DNA of 8,088 bases, taken from assembly GCA_965649545.1 (NCBI GenBank), contig CBFGLF010000081.1:1-8088 (forward strand). Reading direction: 5' to 3'. The notes under the pieces are model-generated. The model was given only the letters and a program-made list of their open reading frames with translations, was not told the origin of the DNA and did not search any database. A program made the translations under genes and the position numbers. This DNA is from CABHOJ01 sp965649545 (GTDB taxonomy: Bacteria > Pseudomonadota > Gammaproteobacteria > Burkholderiales > Methylophilaceae). Of this stretch, positions 1 through 5,878 are shown piece after piece (within the stretch, counting starts at the first letter, position 1; every line of letters begins with the position of its first letter).

Positions 1-287
1 TCGACCCCCTTGCGGCCGAGCTTCCAGGCTTCCGCCACGCGGATCGCATATTGCTCGATGGCTTCAGGTTGTGTGGTGGGTATCAGCAGGATGGCGATCT
101 GGCTGCCTTTTTGCTGCTCGAACTGCGCCAGTTTGGACTCGAGCGCAGCCTGCTCATTGGCACTCAGGGTCTGGGTGAGATCGGTGACACGCTGCTGCAG
201 CGGCGGGATTGCGACCTCATCAGCAGCGAAGACCACGGCTGAGAATAGAAGCAGGCCGGCTGCCAAGCAGCGGGACAGGAAGCGCAT
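1..287 (-). CDS. TPM-domain (YgcG-like) exported protein, N-terminal part, cut by the window edge
   Basis: Translating the minus strand from the ATG at 287-285 gives 95 codons that run off the left edge without a stop. It begins with a Sec signal peptide (MRFLSRCLAAGLLLFSAVVFA, cleavage probably after the last Ala). The mature part resembles the start of a TPM domain: a PxLxxRVTDLTxTLS-like stretch near residues 29-43, then LESKLAQFEQQKGSQIAILL and an IEQYAIRVAEAWKLGRKG segment that is very typical of the family. TPM proteins are exported or membrane-anchored domains of poorly defined function; some have been reported to have phosphatase activity, and others act in photosystem II repair in plants. 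The gene starts 6 nt after the lemA stop, and lemA-TPM pairs are common in bacteria, so co-translation and a shared envelope role are likely. The C-terminus (often a TM segment and a Gly-rich tail) lies outside the window. No strong ribosome binding site is visible, which fits coupling to lemA. Confidence 0.85.
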   Translation of the reverse strand, partial: MRFLSRCLAAGLLLFSAVVFAADEVAIPPLQQRVTDLTQTLSANEQAALESKLAQFEQQKGSQIAILLIPTTQPEAIEQYAIRVAEAWKLGRKGV

Positions 288-293
288 GGACTA

Positions 294-887
294 TTACTTA
301 TTGAAATCTACAGTGGGAGGCTTGGACAGCTCAGCCTCATTCTCCACCGCAAAGTTAGGCTTGGTCTTGTAGCCGAACATCATCGCCGTCAGGTTGTTAG
401 GGAAGCTACGCACGGCGACGTTGTATTCCTTCACTGCCTTGATGTAACGATTACGTGCGACGGCGACGCGGTTCTCGGTACCGGACAGTTCGGCCTGCAG
501 GTTGAGGAAGCTGGTATCCGCCTTGAGTTGCGGATAGTTCTCGGCGACCACCAGCAAACGAGACAGTGCGGAAGTCATCTGGCTCTGGGCCTGCTGGAAG
601 CGCGCGAACGCGGCTTCGTCGTTGAGCAGTTCCGGTGTCGCCTGGATGCTGCTGACCTTGGCGCGCGCCTCGGTCACCGCGGTCAATACCTCTTTCTCAT
701 GCGAGGCATAGCCTTTCACCGTGTTCACCAGATTGGGCACCAGGTCGGCACGGCGCTGGTACTGGTTGAGGACTTCGGACCAGTTGGACTTCACTTCTTC
801 GTCCAGGGACTGGAAGGTGTTATAGCCGCAACCGCTCAGCGTCAGCACCATAAGCAGGGCGGACAGTTTCAGAAGAATGGAACGCAT
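294..887 (-). CDS. lemA: LemA family lipoprotein
   Basis: The product is a 197-residue LemA protein of normal length for the family. The N-terminus is a lipoprotein signal peptide with lipobox LSGC, lipidated Cys at residue 20. After it comes the conserved LemA core: YNTFQSLDEEVKSNWSEVLN, then QYQRRADLVPNLVNTVKGYA, EKEVLTAVTEAR, a helical region with ENYPQLKADTSFLNLQAEL, and ENRVAVARNRYIKAVKEYN before VRSFP. These form the antiparallel helical bundle known for the family. The function is not established; LemA-like proteins are envelope proteins often encoded beside TPM-domain genes, as here. The start is well supported by an AAGGAG site 5 nt upstream. The gap to udg upstream is 30 nt, so it is probably the fifth gene of the operon, though the strong RBS suggests independent translation. 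Identification is firm; the role is not. Confidence 0.95.
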   Translation of the reverse strand: MRSILLKLSALLMVLTLSGCGYNTFQSLDEEVKSNWSEVLNQYQRRADLVPNLVNTVKGYASHEKEVLTAVTEARAKVSSIQATPELLNDEAAFARFQQAQSQMTSALSRLLVVAENYPQLKADTSFLNLQAELSGTENRVAVARNRYIKAVKEYNVAVRSFPNNLTAMMFGYKTKPNFAVENEAELSKPPTVDFNK

Positions 888-892
888 GACGA

Positions 893-898
893 CTCCTT
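893..898 (-). promoter_or_regulatory. Shine-Dalgarno site of lemA
   Basis: On the minus strand AAGGAG lies 5 nt before the lemA ATG at 887. It is the strongest ribosome binding site in the operon. The other internal genes rely on overlaps or weak sites, so LemA is probably made in larger amounts than the enzymes before it (inference). Confidence 0.7.
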
Positions 899-917
899 GT
901 CTTGGTTGATCAATTGT

Positions 918-1862
918 CTATGAAGATGGTGGCGATGCAGGCGATTGCAAGTCCGCCGCCTGCAAATCGCGCATGGTCTTGACCGCAAAACAGAGGTCTT
1001 CCCAGGCTTTGGCTTTGTCCGCGAGATTGCGCAACAGGTAGGCGGGGTGGTAAGTCACGATCACCGGCACGCCGTTATAGGCGTGCAGCTTGCCGCGCAT
1101 GGCGGCGATGGTATCGTCACTGGCCAGTAGTGATTGTGCGGCGAACTTACCCAATGCGAGGATCAGTTTGGGCTGGATGAGTTCGACCTGGCGCTTGAGG
1201 AAAGGATCGCACTGTTCGACCTCTTCCCCGTGCGGGTCGCGATTCTCCGGCGGGCGGCATTTCAAGACGTTGGCGATGTAGACGTTCTCGCCGCGCTTGA
1301 GCTTGATCGCGGCCAGCATGTTGTCGAGCAGCTTACCGGCCTGGCCGACGAATGGCTCGCCTCGCTTGTCCTCTTCAGCACCCGGCGCTTCCCCGACGAT
1401 CAGCCACTCCGCTTGCGGATCGCCGACCCCGAACACCGTCTGTGTCCGTGTCTTGGCGAGACCACATGCCTGACAATTGGGAACGCATGCCTGCAAGCCC
1501 TGCCAGTCGAGCTTCATGATGCTGTCGCGGCGACCGACGCCGAGACTCGTGGTCAAGGGCGGTAGCTCGTCTTCCATAGCTGGCATGTCGTCAAAGACCG
1601 GGATCTCTTCCCAAGGCGCATCCGGCTCCTCGGCGAGCATCGGGGCCTCCGTTACGGCGGCTTCAGTGATGGCTTGTACTTCTACGGCCTTCGGTGCTTG
1701 TTCCTGCACGGCTGTTCGCTCCGGCGTGGCCTCCAAGCTTGGTTCTTCTGCCGGCGCGGATAAAGGGGGCGGGGATGCCGGTTTGGTGTGGGCCTGCTCG
1801 CGCAGCTTCCAGGCCGGCAGCAGTTCCAGTTCGCGCAACATGTCTTCGCGGGTCAGGCTCAT
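918..1862 (-). CDS. udg: Family-4 uracil-DNA glycosylase (4Fe-4S) with psi-like N-terminal peptide and long linker
   Basis: This 314-residue protein has two parts. Residues 114-300 form a family-4 uracil-DNA glycosylase, which removes uracil from DNA as the first step of base excision repair. Visible are the uracil-pocket motif GEAPG (157-161), EPFVGQAGKLLDNML (169-183), and HPAYLLR (272-278). Four cysteines fit the 4Fe-4S cluster: C130, C133 (CQAC), C202 (KCRPPENRDP) and C218. C126 is an extra one nearby. Residues 1-113 are an extension: a short helix-like peptide at 8-22 (MLRELELLPAWKLRE) followed by about 80 residues rich in Pro, Ala and Glu, ending in an acidic patch, probably disordered. 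The peptide resembles the N-terminus of HolD (psi), the replicase clamp-loader subunit. The gene starts 10 nt after the rimI stop with only a weak GGAA-type RBS. Catalytic assignment is firm; the role of the extension is inference. Confidence 0.93.
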   Translation of the reverse strand: MSLTREDMLRELELLPAWKLREQAHTKPASPPPLSAPAEEPSLEATPERTAVQEQAPKAVEVQAITEAAVTEAPMLAEEPDAPWEEIPVFDDMPAMEDELPPLTTSLGVGRRDSIMKLDWQGLQACVPNCQACGLAKTRTQTVFGVGDPQAEWLIVGEAPGAEEDKRGEPFVGQAGKLLDNMLAAIKLKRGENVYIANVLKCRPPENRDPHGEEVEQCDPFLKRQVELIQPKLILALGKFAAQSLLASDDTIAAMRGKLHAYNGVPVIVTYHPAYLLRNLADKAKAWEDLCFAVKTMRDLQAADLQSPASPPSS

Positions 1863-1872
1863 CGTTCCGCGC

Positions 1873-2334
1873 TCATAAAGCCATTCCCATCAGGATCGCA
1901 TCCTCGCGACCGTTGGCCGCAGGATAGTAACCACGTCGCACTGCCATCTCGTTGAAACCGACACTTTCGTATAAACGGATCGCCGCCGTGTTCGAGGGGC
2001 GCACTTCGAGGAAGATATTGGCAGCGCCATGACCGCGGGCGATCTGCATCATGTAATCCAGCAAGGAACGTCCCAGGCCGCGCCCCTGATGCGATTTGGC
2101 GATACTGATATTCAGCAGGTGCGCTTCGTCCAGCACCAGCATCACCACCGCATAACCGATGATATGACCGTGCGCTTCGTAGACCCAGGCGCTATAGCCG
2201 GCATTCAGCGAGTCGCTGAAATTGCCGCGCGTCCAGGGATAGGGGTAGATGGTCGGCTCGATCGCCATGACGGCATCGAGGTCCGCCATCTGCATCGGGC
2301 GGAATTGCAGCGCTTGATCGAGCAAGGCGTTCAT
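1873..2334 (-). CDS. rimI: Ribosomal protein S18-alanine N-acetyltransferase
   Basis: The product is a 153-residue GNAT acetyltransferase. RimI transfers acetyl from acetyl-CoA to the N-terminal alanine of ribosomal protein S18. The RimI pattern is clear: FRPMQMADLDAVMAIE at 11-26, YPYPWTRGNFSDSL at 30-43, the acetyl-CoA pyrophosphate loop Q83-G-R-G-L-G88, then FLEVRPSNTAAIRLYESVGF. E110 in LEVR and Y122 in RLYES correspond to the catalytic base and acid of E. coli RimI. The tail GYYP...EDAILMGM is also typical. The ATG overlaps the tsaB stop as ATGA, so translation is coupled to tsaB. Genes for TsaB and RimI are often adjacent or fused in bacteria, which supports the call. In E. coli rimI instead follows holD, which is relevant to the psi-like peptide on the next gene. 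Confidence 0.95.
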   Translation of the reverse strand: MNALLDQALQFRPMQMADLDAVMAIEPTIYPYPWTRGNFSDSLNAGYSAWVYEAHGHIIGYAVVMLVLDEAHLLNISIAKSHQGRGLGRSLLDYMMQIARGHGAANIFLEVRPSNTAAIRLYESVGFNEMAVRRGYYPAANGREDAILMGMAL

Positions 2335-3032
2335 CCGGGGAGTCCGAGTTTCTGCCCCGCCTCGCGTTCGCTGGTCTTGAGGGCGACCTTGTTGCGCACA
2401 TAGATGGGCGCGGCTTCGGCGGCAGGTTTGCCCTGCCCGGCGGCGAACATCGGTAACGCCAATCGGGCGATGGCGGCGGCATGCGGGAAGGCGTCCGGCG
2501 ATGTTCGCTCCACCTGGCCGGCATAGGCATGGCCCAGCAATTCGGCATAGGCCTTCCAGCCGCTGCCGACGCCAATCCAGCCCTCGCCTTCCACTGCAGG
2601 CACGGCCTCCGGTTTGTAAAGGCCGGGTGGCAGCACTTCCTGCCAGACACCCTCCTGTCGTGTATAGACCGCGTGATACACCTCACCCATCCGTGCATCG
2701 AGACAGGCGATCACCTTTTCCGAATCGCTCGCCTCAGCGAGCGCCTGCAAGGTACTGATACCGACCACCGGCAAGTCCGCGCCGAAGGCGAGCCCTTGAG
2801 CCACGCCACAACCGATGCGCAGCCCGGTGAAAGAGCCGGGGCCTGCGCCGAACGCGATACCATCCAGCTGCGTCAGCTCGATGGCGGATTCGTCCAGCAA
2901 TTCGCGCAACAAGGGCAAAATGCGCTGGGAATGGGTCTGGCCCGCATGCAGTTCGCGCATGCGCATCTCCCCATCGAGCAGGAGCGCCAATGTCAGGTAT
3001 TCGGTGGAAGTATCGAGTGCAAGTAGCTTCAT
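2331..3032 (-). CDS. tsaB: tRNA threonylcarbamoyladenosine biosynthesis protein TsaB
   Basis: The product is a 233-residue ASKHA-fold protein. TsaB works with TsaD and TsaE in the cytoplasm to transfer the threonylcarbamoyl group to A37 of ANN-decoding tRNAs; TsaB itself is the scaffold that binds TsaD. The family signatures are plain: LALDTST at 4-10, HSQRILPLLRELL at 34-46, and GAGPGSFTGLRIG at 62-74, followed by GLAFG and VGISTLQALAE. The C-terminus YVRNKVALKTSEREAG is the usual TsaB ending. Length matches E. coli TsaB (231). The ATG overlaps the yoaA stop in an ATGA arrangement, and rimI overlaps its own stop in the same way. The yoaA-tsaB neighbourhood is also found in E. coli, which supports both identifications. 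Confidence 0.96.
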   Translation of the reverse strand: MKLLALDTSTEYLTLALLLDGEMRMRELHAGQTHSQRILPLLRELLDESAIELTQLDGIAFGAGPGSFTGLRIGCGVAQGLAFGADLPVVGISTLQALAEASDSEKVIACLDARMGEVYHAVYTRQEGVWQEVLPPGLYKPEAVPAVEGEGWIGVGSGWKAYAELLGHAYAGQVERTSPDAFPHAAAIARLALPMFAAGQGKPAAEAAPIYVRNKVALKTSEREAGQKLGLPG

Positions 3033-4972
3033 TCGGCTTTGATCGCGGCCATGTTGTCGAAGAATTCTACTACGTCCGTCACCTCACGCGTTCGCTTGAA
3101 CGGCGGCAGGCTCTGCCAGATGCGTCTGCCGTAAGGTTTGCTGATAAGCCGCGGGTCGCAGATCATCAAGACGCCGGTATCGGTCTCGTCGCGGATCAAT
3201 CTGCCCGCCCCCTGTTTCAGCGTGATGACGGCGTAGGGCAATTGGTATTCCATGAACGCGTTGCGACCCTCGGCGTTCATCTTGTCGATACGGGCCGACA
3301 GCACGGGATCGTCCGGCGGCGCGAAGGGCAGCTTGTCGATGATGACGGCGCTCAGGGCTTCGCCGCGTACGTCAACGCCCTCCCAGAAACTTTGCGACCC
3401 CACCAGCACGGCATTGCCCAACTTGCGGAAGCGCTCCAGCAGTTCGGTGCGTGCGCTGTCGCCCTGCAGCAAGAGCGGGTACTCCATACCGTTGCTGGAG
3501 AAAGCATCCTTGAGCAAGGCATGCACCTCGCGCATCGCCCGCAACGAGGTACAGAGGACGAAGGCGCGTCCCCGGCTCGCCTGGATCACCGGCAACGCAG
3601 CGGCGGCAACAGAGGCCGTATAGCCGGGGCTGTTGGGTTCCGGCATCTCCTTCGGCACATAGAGCAAGGCCTGCTGGCCGTAATCGAACGGGCTGCTCCA
3701 GTAACCGGTGGTGGCCTGCTCTAGCCCCATCTGTGCGAGGTAATGGCTGAAATCGCTTTTCACGGCCAAGGTCGCCGAGGTGAATATCCAGGAACGCGGC
3801 TGCGCGTTGAGCTGCTTGCCGAAGCCTTCCGCGACGGATAACGGGGTGGCGTGCAACTGCACGGACTGGGTGAACACTTCCACCCAGCGCACCAGATTCT
3901 CATTCTCGGCCTGGTGCCAGCGCTGTAACTGTACCTCCAGTGCCAGGCTGCGCTGCCAGCAATTCTCCAGTGCCGGGTCGCGCTCCGCCTGGGTCTCCAG
4001 GATCGCGCTCAGGTCCTTGAGTTTTTCCTGCATGGTGGCGTAAGCAGCCTCGAAGCCCTTGAGCGCCAATGCCTTCTGCACCGGCATACGCGAACCTTCG
4101 TAAGCGAAGATCAACCGGAAATCGCGCACCGCTTTTTCCAGCCCGGCAGTCGCTTCCGGCAAGGCCAGACAATCCTTGGCGGTGGTCACGGCCTCGGCAT
4201 GGGCATCGCGTGCCAGCTCCATCAACTGGCTGGTCGAGACATCCTCCCCGAAGAAGAGCCCGGCAACTTCGGGCAGCTGATGCGCTTCGTCGAAGATCAC
4301 GGTGTTGGCGCTCGGCAGCAACTCGGCTACCCCTTCGTCGCGCAGCATGACGTCGGCAAAGAACAGGTGATGATTAACGACGACCACGTCCGCCGCCAGC
4401 GCCCGCTTGCGGGCTTCCATGACGAAGCAGTCCTTGTAGAAGTTGCAGTCCTGTCCCATGCAGTTGTCGCGTGTGGAGGTCACCGCCGGCCAGATGGTGG
4501 CGTTCTCCGGCACATCGGTGAGCTCGCTCTTGTCGCCGGTATCCGAATGGTCGGCAAAGGCACGGATCTTGTGCACGTAATTGGCGTCCTCGCGGGAGAG
4601 GAACCGGCCCTCGTTCATCGCGCGTTCGAGATGGAAATGGCAGACGTAGTTGGCGCGGCCTTTGAGCATGGAGACCGTGACCGGCACCTTGAGCGCATCG
4701 CGTACGGCAGGCAGGTCACGATTGAACAACTGGTCCTGCAAGGTCTTGGTGCCGGTGGAAACGATGACCTTGCCGCCAGAGAGCAAGGCCGGGATCAGGT
4801 AGGCGAAGGTCTTGCCTGTGCCGGTGCCGGCTTCCGCGACCAGTTGCTTGCCCTGCTTGATGGCGTCTTCGATGGCCTGCGCCATCTCCAGCTGTTGCTG
4901 ACGCATGCGATATCCGGGGATGGTATCGGCAAGAGGGCCGTCATCGGCAAAAACAAGGTCTAGGTCGCTCAC
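3029..4972 (-). CDS. yoaA: ATP-dependent Fe-S DNA helicase, YoaA/DinG family
   Basis: This 647-residue superfamily 2 helicase of the XPD/DinG type has all expected motifs in order: Q-motif region YRMRQQQLEMA (21-31), Walker A GTGTGKT (49-55), the four iron-sulfur cysteines C111, C171, C176 and C182, NHHLF (200-204), DEAH (228-231), FTSATL (397-402), SFWEGVDV (528-535) and the arginine-finger motif QGAGRLIR (587-594). It unwinds DNA 5' to 3' using ATP. I prefer YoaA to DinG because the length is near E. coli YoaA (636; DinG is longer, about 716) and tsaB follows directly, as in E. coli. YoaA there partners with the chi subunit of DNA polymerase III and aids repair of stalled forks. The C-terminus has an Arg-Thr pair (627-628) where, as I recall, E. 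coli YoaA contacts chi. The start is a GTG with no clear Shine-Dalgarno site; an in-frame stop lies four codons upstream, so it cannot be longer. Confidence 0.93.
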   Translation of the reverse strand: MSDLDLVFADDGPLADTIPGYRMRQQQLEMAQAIEDAIKQGKQLVAEAGTGTGKTFAYLIPALLSGGKVIVSTGTKTLQDQLFNRDLPAVRDALKVPVTVSMLKGRANYVCHFHLERAMNEGRFLSREDANYVHKIRAFADHSDTGDKSELTDVPENATIWPAVTSTRDNCMGQDCNFYKDCFVMEARKRALAADVVVVNHHLFFADVMLRDEGVAELLPSANTVIFDEAHQLPEVAGLFFGEDVSTSQLMELARDAHAEAVTTAKDCLALPEATAGLEKAVRDFRLIFAYEGSRMPVQKALALKGFEAAYATMQEKLKDLSAILETQAERDPALENCWQRSLALEVQLQRWHQAENENLVRWVEVFTQSVQLHATPLSVAEGFGKQLNAQPRSWIFTSATLAVKSDFSHYLAQMGLEQATTGYWSSPFDYGQQALLYVPKEMPEPNSPGYTASVAAAALPVIQASRGRAFVLCTSLRAMREVHALLKDAFSSNGMEYPLLLQGDSARTELLERFRKLGNAVLVGSQSFWEGVDVRGEALSAVIIDKLPFAPPDDPVLSARIDKMNAEGRNAFMEYQLPYAVITLKQGAGRLIRDETDTGVLMICDPRLISKPYGRRIWQSLPPFKRTREVTDVVEFFDNMAAIKAE

Positions 4973-5018
4973 GGGGGTGCAGTGTTATGTTGGCGCTACG
5001 ATGACAGGATAGGTCTCT

Positions 5019-5024
5019 ATTTTA
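5019..5024 (-). promoter_or_regulatory. Candidate -10 box for the yoaA-tsaB-rimI-udg-lemA operon
   Basis: On the minus strand TAAAAT matches the sigma-70 -10 consensus at five of six positions. It would start transcription near 5012, about 40 nt before the yoaA GTG. The upstream -35 is poor: TTGTTG with a short 15-nt spacer, overlapping the inverted repeat at 5038-5059. This is a motif-level prediction only. Confidence 0.4.
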
Positions 5025-5037
5025 ACTGGTAGGCCGG

Positions 5038-5059
5038 TACAACAATAATTTATGTTGTA
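5038..5059. promoter_or_regulatory. Inverted repeat TACAACA-N8-TGTTGTA in the divergent intergenic region, possible operator
   Basis: Two perfect 7-bp arms (5038-5044 and 5053-5059) are separated by an AT-only 8-nt spacer, giving a 22-bp symmetric site. It sits in the only AT-rich island of a GC-rich window, between the divergent yoaA and DUF3817-like genes, and overlaps the expected -35 region of the minus-strand promoter. The right arm also runs into TGTTGTAAT (5053-5061), an extended -10-like string on the plus strand. A dimeric regulator could therefore affect both directions. It does not match the LexA box, and I do not recognise the regulator. Confidence 0.45.
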
Positions 5060-5152
5060 ATCATGAAAGCGACTGGCACAGCGCGCGCCAATAGCACTTA
5101 TTGATTCAACCCATTCAAACCGCATGCGGCGTATCCGCGAATAGATAGAAAG

Positions 5153-5461
5153 ATGTCTCAGATGTTGAAGACTTTTAGAATCGCAAGCCTGCTGGAAGGC
5201 TGCTCTTACCTGCTGATATTGACTGCGTCTTTCGGCATCATCAGTAGAGAGTTCGTCTTCCCGATCGGGATGGCGCACGGGGTGCTGTTCCTCTTGTATT
5301 TCGTGCTTTCCCTGCTGGCGTCCCACAAACAAGGTTGGTCTGTGGGTCTATGGCTACTCGTGTTACTGGCCGCGATCGTGCCGTTTGCTTTCATTCCCGT
5401 TGAAATGTTCTTGCAGAAAGAACTCCGGAAAGATGGCATCCGAGCAGCGCAAGCGGCTTAA
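5153..5461 (+). CDS. Small DUF3817-like integral membrane protein
   Basis: The 102-residue product is mostly hydrophobic, with three likely membrane helices at about 12-30, 38-56 and 63-85. The pattern matches DUF3817: FRIASLLEGCSYLLIL at 8-23 with the family's E15-G16, a GMAHGVLFLLYF segment (39-50) with H42-G43 at the start of the second helix, a tryptophan-led third helix, then Pro and a charged tail (QKELRKDG). The function of this family is unknown. A fully cytoplasmic, basic C-terminal tail is likely. The start at 5153 has only a weak AGAAAG preceding it; a second ATG three codons on is possible. Its last 29 nt overlap the start of the glutaredoxin-like gene, so the two are co-transcribed. 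Confidence 0.8.
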   Translation: MSQMLKTFRIASLLEGCSYLLILTASFGIISREFVFPIGMAHGVLFLLYFVLSLLASHKQGWSVGLWLLVLLAAIVPFAFIPVEMFLQKELRKDGIRAAQAA

Positions 5462-5849
5462 AGTCGTGGTCGTTCGGGCGCTATTGCTGGCCGCCCTTGC
5501 GCTGTCGTTGGTGTTGTTCGGGCTGGACCGTTACGCAGCTTATGCCCACCGCCCACAACCCGGTTCGAAACAGGTCGTCATCTACACCACGACCTGGTGC
5601 GGCTACTGCAAGGCTTTGCGCAGCGCGCTGGTCGCCAACAAGATTCCGTTCACCGAGCATGATGTGGAGCAGTCGTTCGAGGGACAACTCGGGTTCTGGA
5701 CGCTACGCGCCAGAGGGGTGCCAGTCAGCGTCGTGGGGCCCCGGGTGATCCACGGCTACCAGATGGAGAAGTTGCAAGCTGCGCTGGAAAAACTGGATCA
5801 CCCCTTTGACCCCGTTCTCGCATACCGCGACCTCACCAACCCGCAGTAA
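5433..5849 (+). CDS. Membrane-anchored glutaredoxin-like thiol-disulfide protein (CGYC)
   Basis: The 138-residue product has a basic N-terminus (RKRLK at 6-10), a single membrane helix at about 11-31, then a glutaredoxin fold. The positive-inside rule puts the redox domain in the periplasm. In the domain, VVIYTTTWCGYCKALRSAL (48-66) holds the active site C56-G-Y-C59, GVP at 95-97 supplies the cis-proline of the thioredoxin superfamily, and VIHGYQMEKLQAAL (105-118) is the usual glutaredoxin ending. It probably reduces or exchanges disulfides on an unknown target. I chose the ATG at 5433; the frame is open upstream to a TTG at 5385, but that would add residues encoded entirely within the overlapping gene. 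The ATG lies 29 nt inside the end of the DUF3817-like gene, with GGA close before it. A periplasmic glutaredoxin is unusual because glutathione-dependent enzymes are mostly cytoplasmic. Confidence 0.85.
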   Translation: MASEQRKRLKVVVVRALLLAALALSLVLFGLDRYAAYAHRPQPGSKQVVIYTTTWCGYCKALRSALVANKIPFTEHDVEQSFEGQLGFWTLRARGVPVSVVGPRVIHGYQMEKLQAALEKLDHPFDPVLAYRDLTNPQ

Positions 5850-5878
5850 ACCGCATCAGCACCAGTCGGGGTTGGGGA
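5833..5878. repeat. Imperfect inverted repeat spanning the two convergent stop codons
   Basis: Left arm 5833-5842 (TCACCAACCC) pairs with right arm 5869-5878 (GGGTTGGGGA) at nine of ten positions, with a 26-nt loop that contains both the glutaredoxin stop (5847-5849) and the Anbu stop (5856-5858). The convergent genes are only 6 nt apart, so any transcript end must lie in coding sequence. There is no T-tract on either side, so this is at most a weak or Rho-assisted terminator. Confidence 0.3.

Noticed and set aside
906..913. Palindrome TTGATCAA in the udg-lemA gap, resembling FNR half-sites
   Set aside because: An FNR/ANR box needs TTGAT-N4-ATCAA spacing; here the halves are fused with no spacer, and an 8-base palindrome is expected by chance.
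927..965. QAADL near the C-terminus of the uracil-DNA glycosylase as a beta-clamp binding motif
   Set aside because: The fourth position is Asp where clamp-binding motifs need Leu or Met, and the following tail is a plain Ser/Pro stretch.
5121..5138. CGCATGCG palindrome and small GCGG/CCGC hairpin before the DUF3817-like gene
   Set aside because: The stem is only 4 bp with a 5-nt loop and does not mask the start codon clearly; likely chance in GC-rich sequence.
4973..5152. LexA box upstream of the helicase
   Set aside because: No CTG-N10-CAG or close variant was found in the intergenic region.
5385..5432. Longer form of the glutaredoxin-like protein from a TTG at 5385
   Set aside because: The extra 16 residues are encoded wholly within the overlapping gene and precede an otherwise normal basic-plus-helix signal anchor starting at the ATG at 5433.
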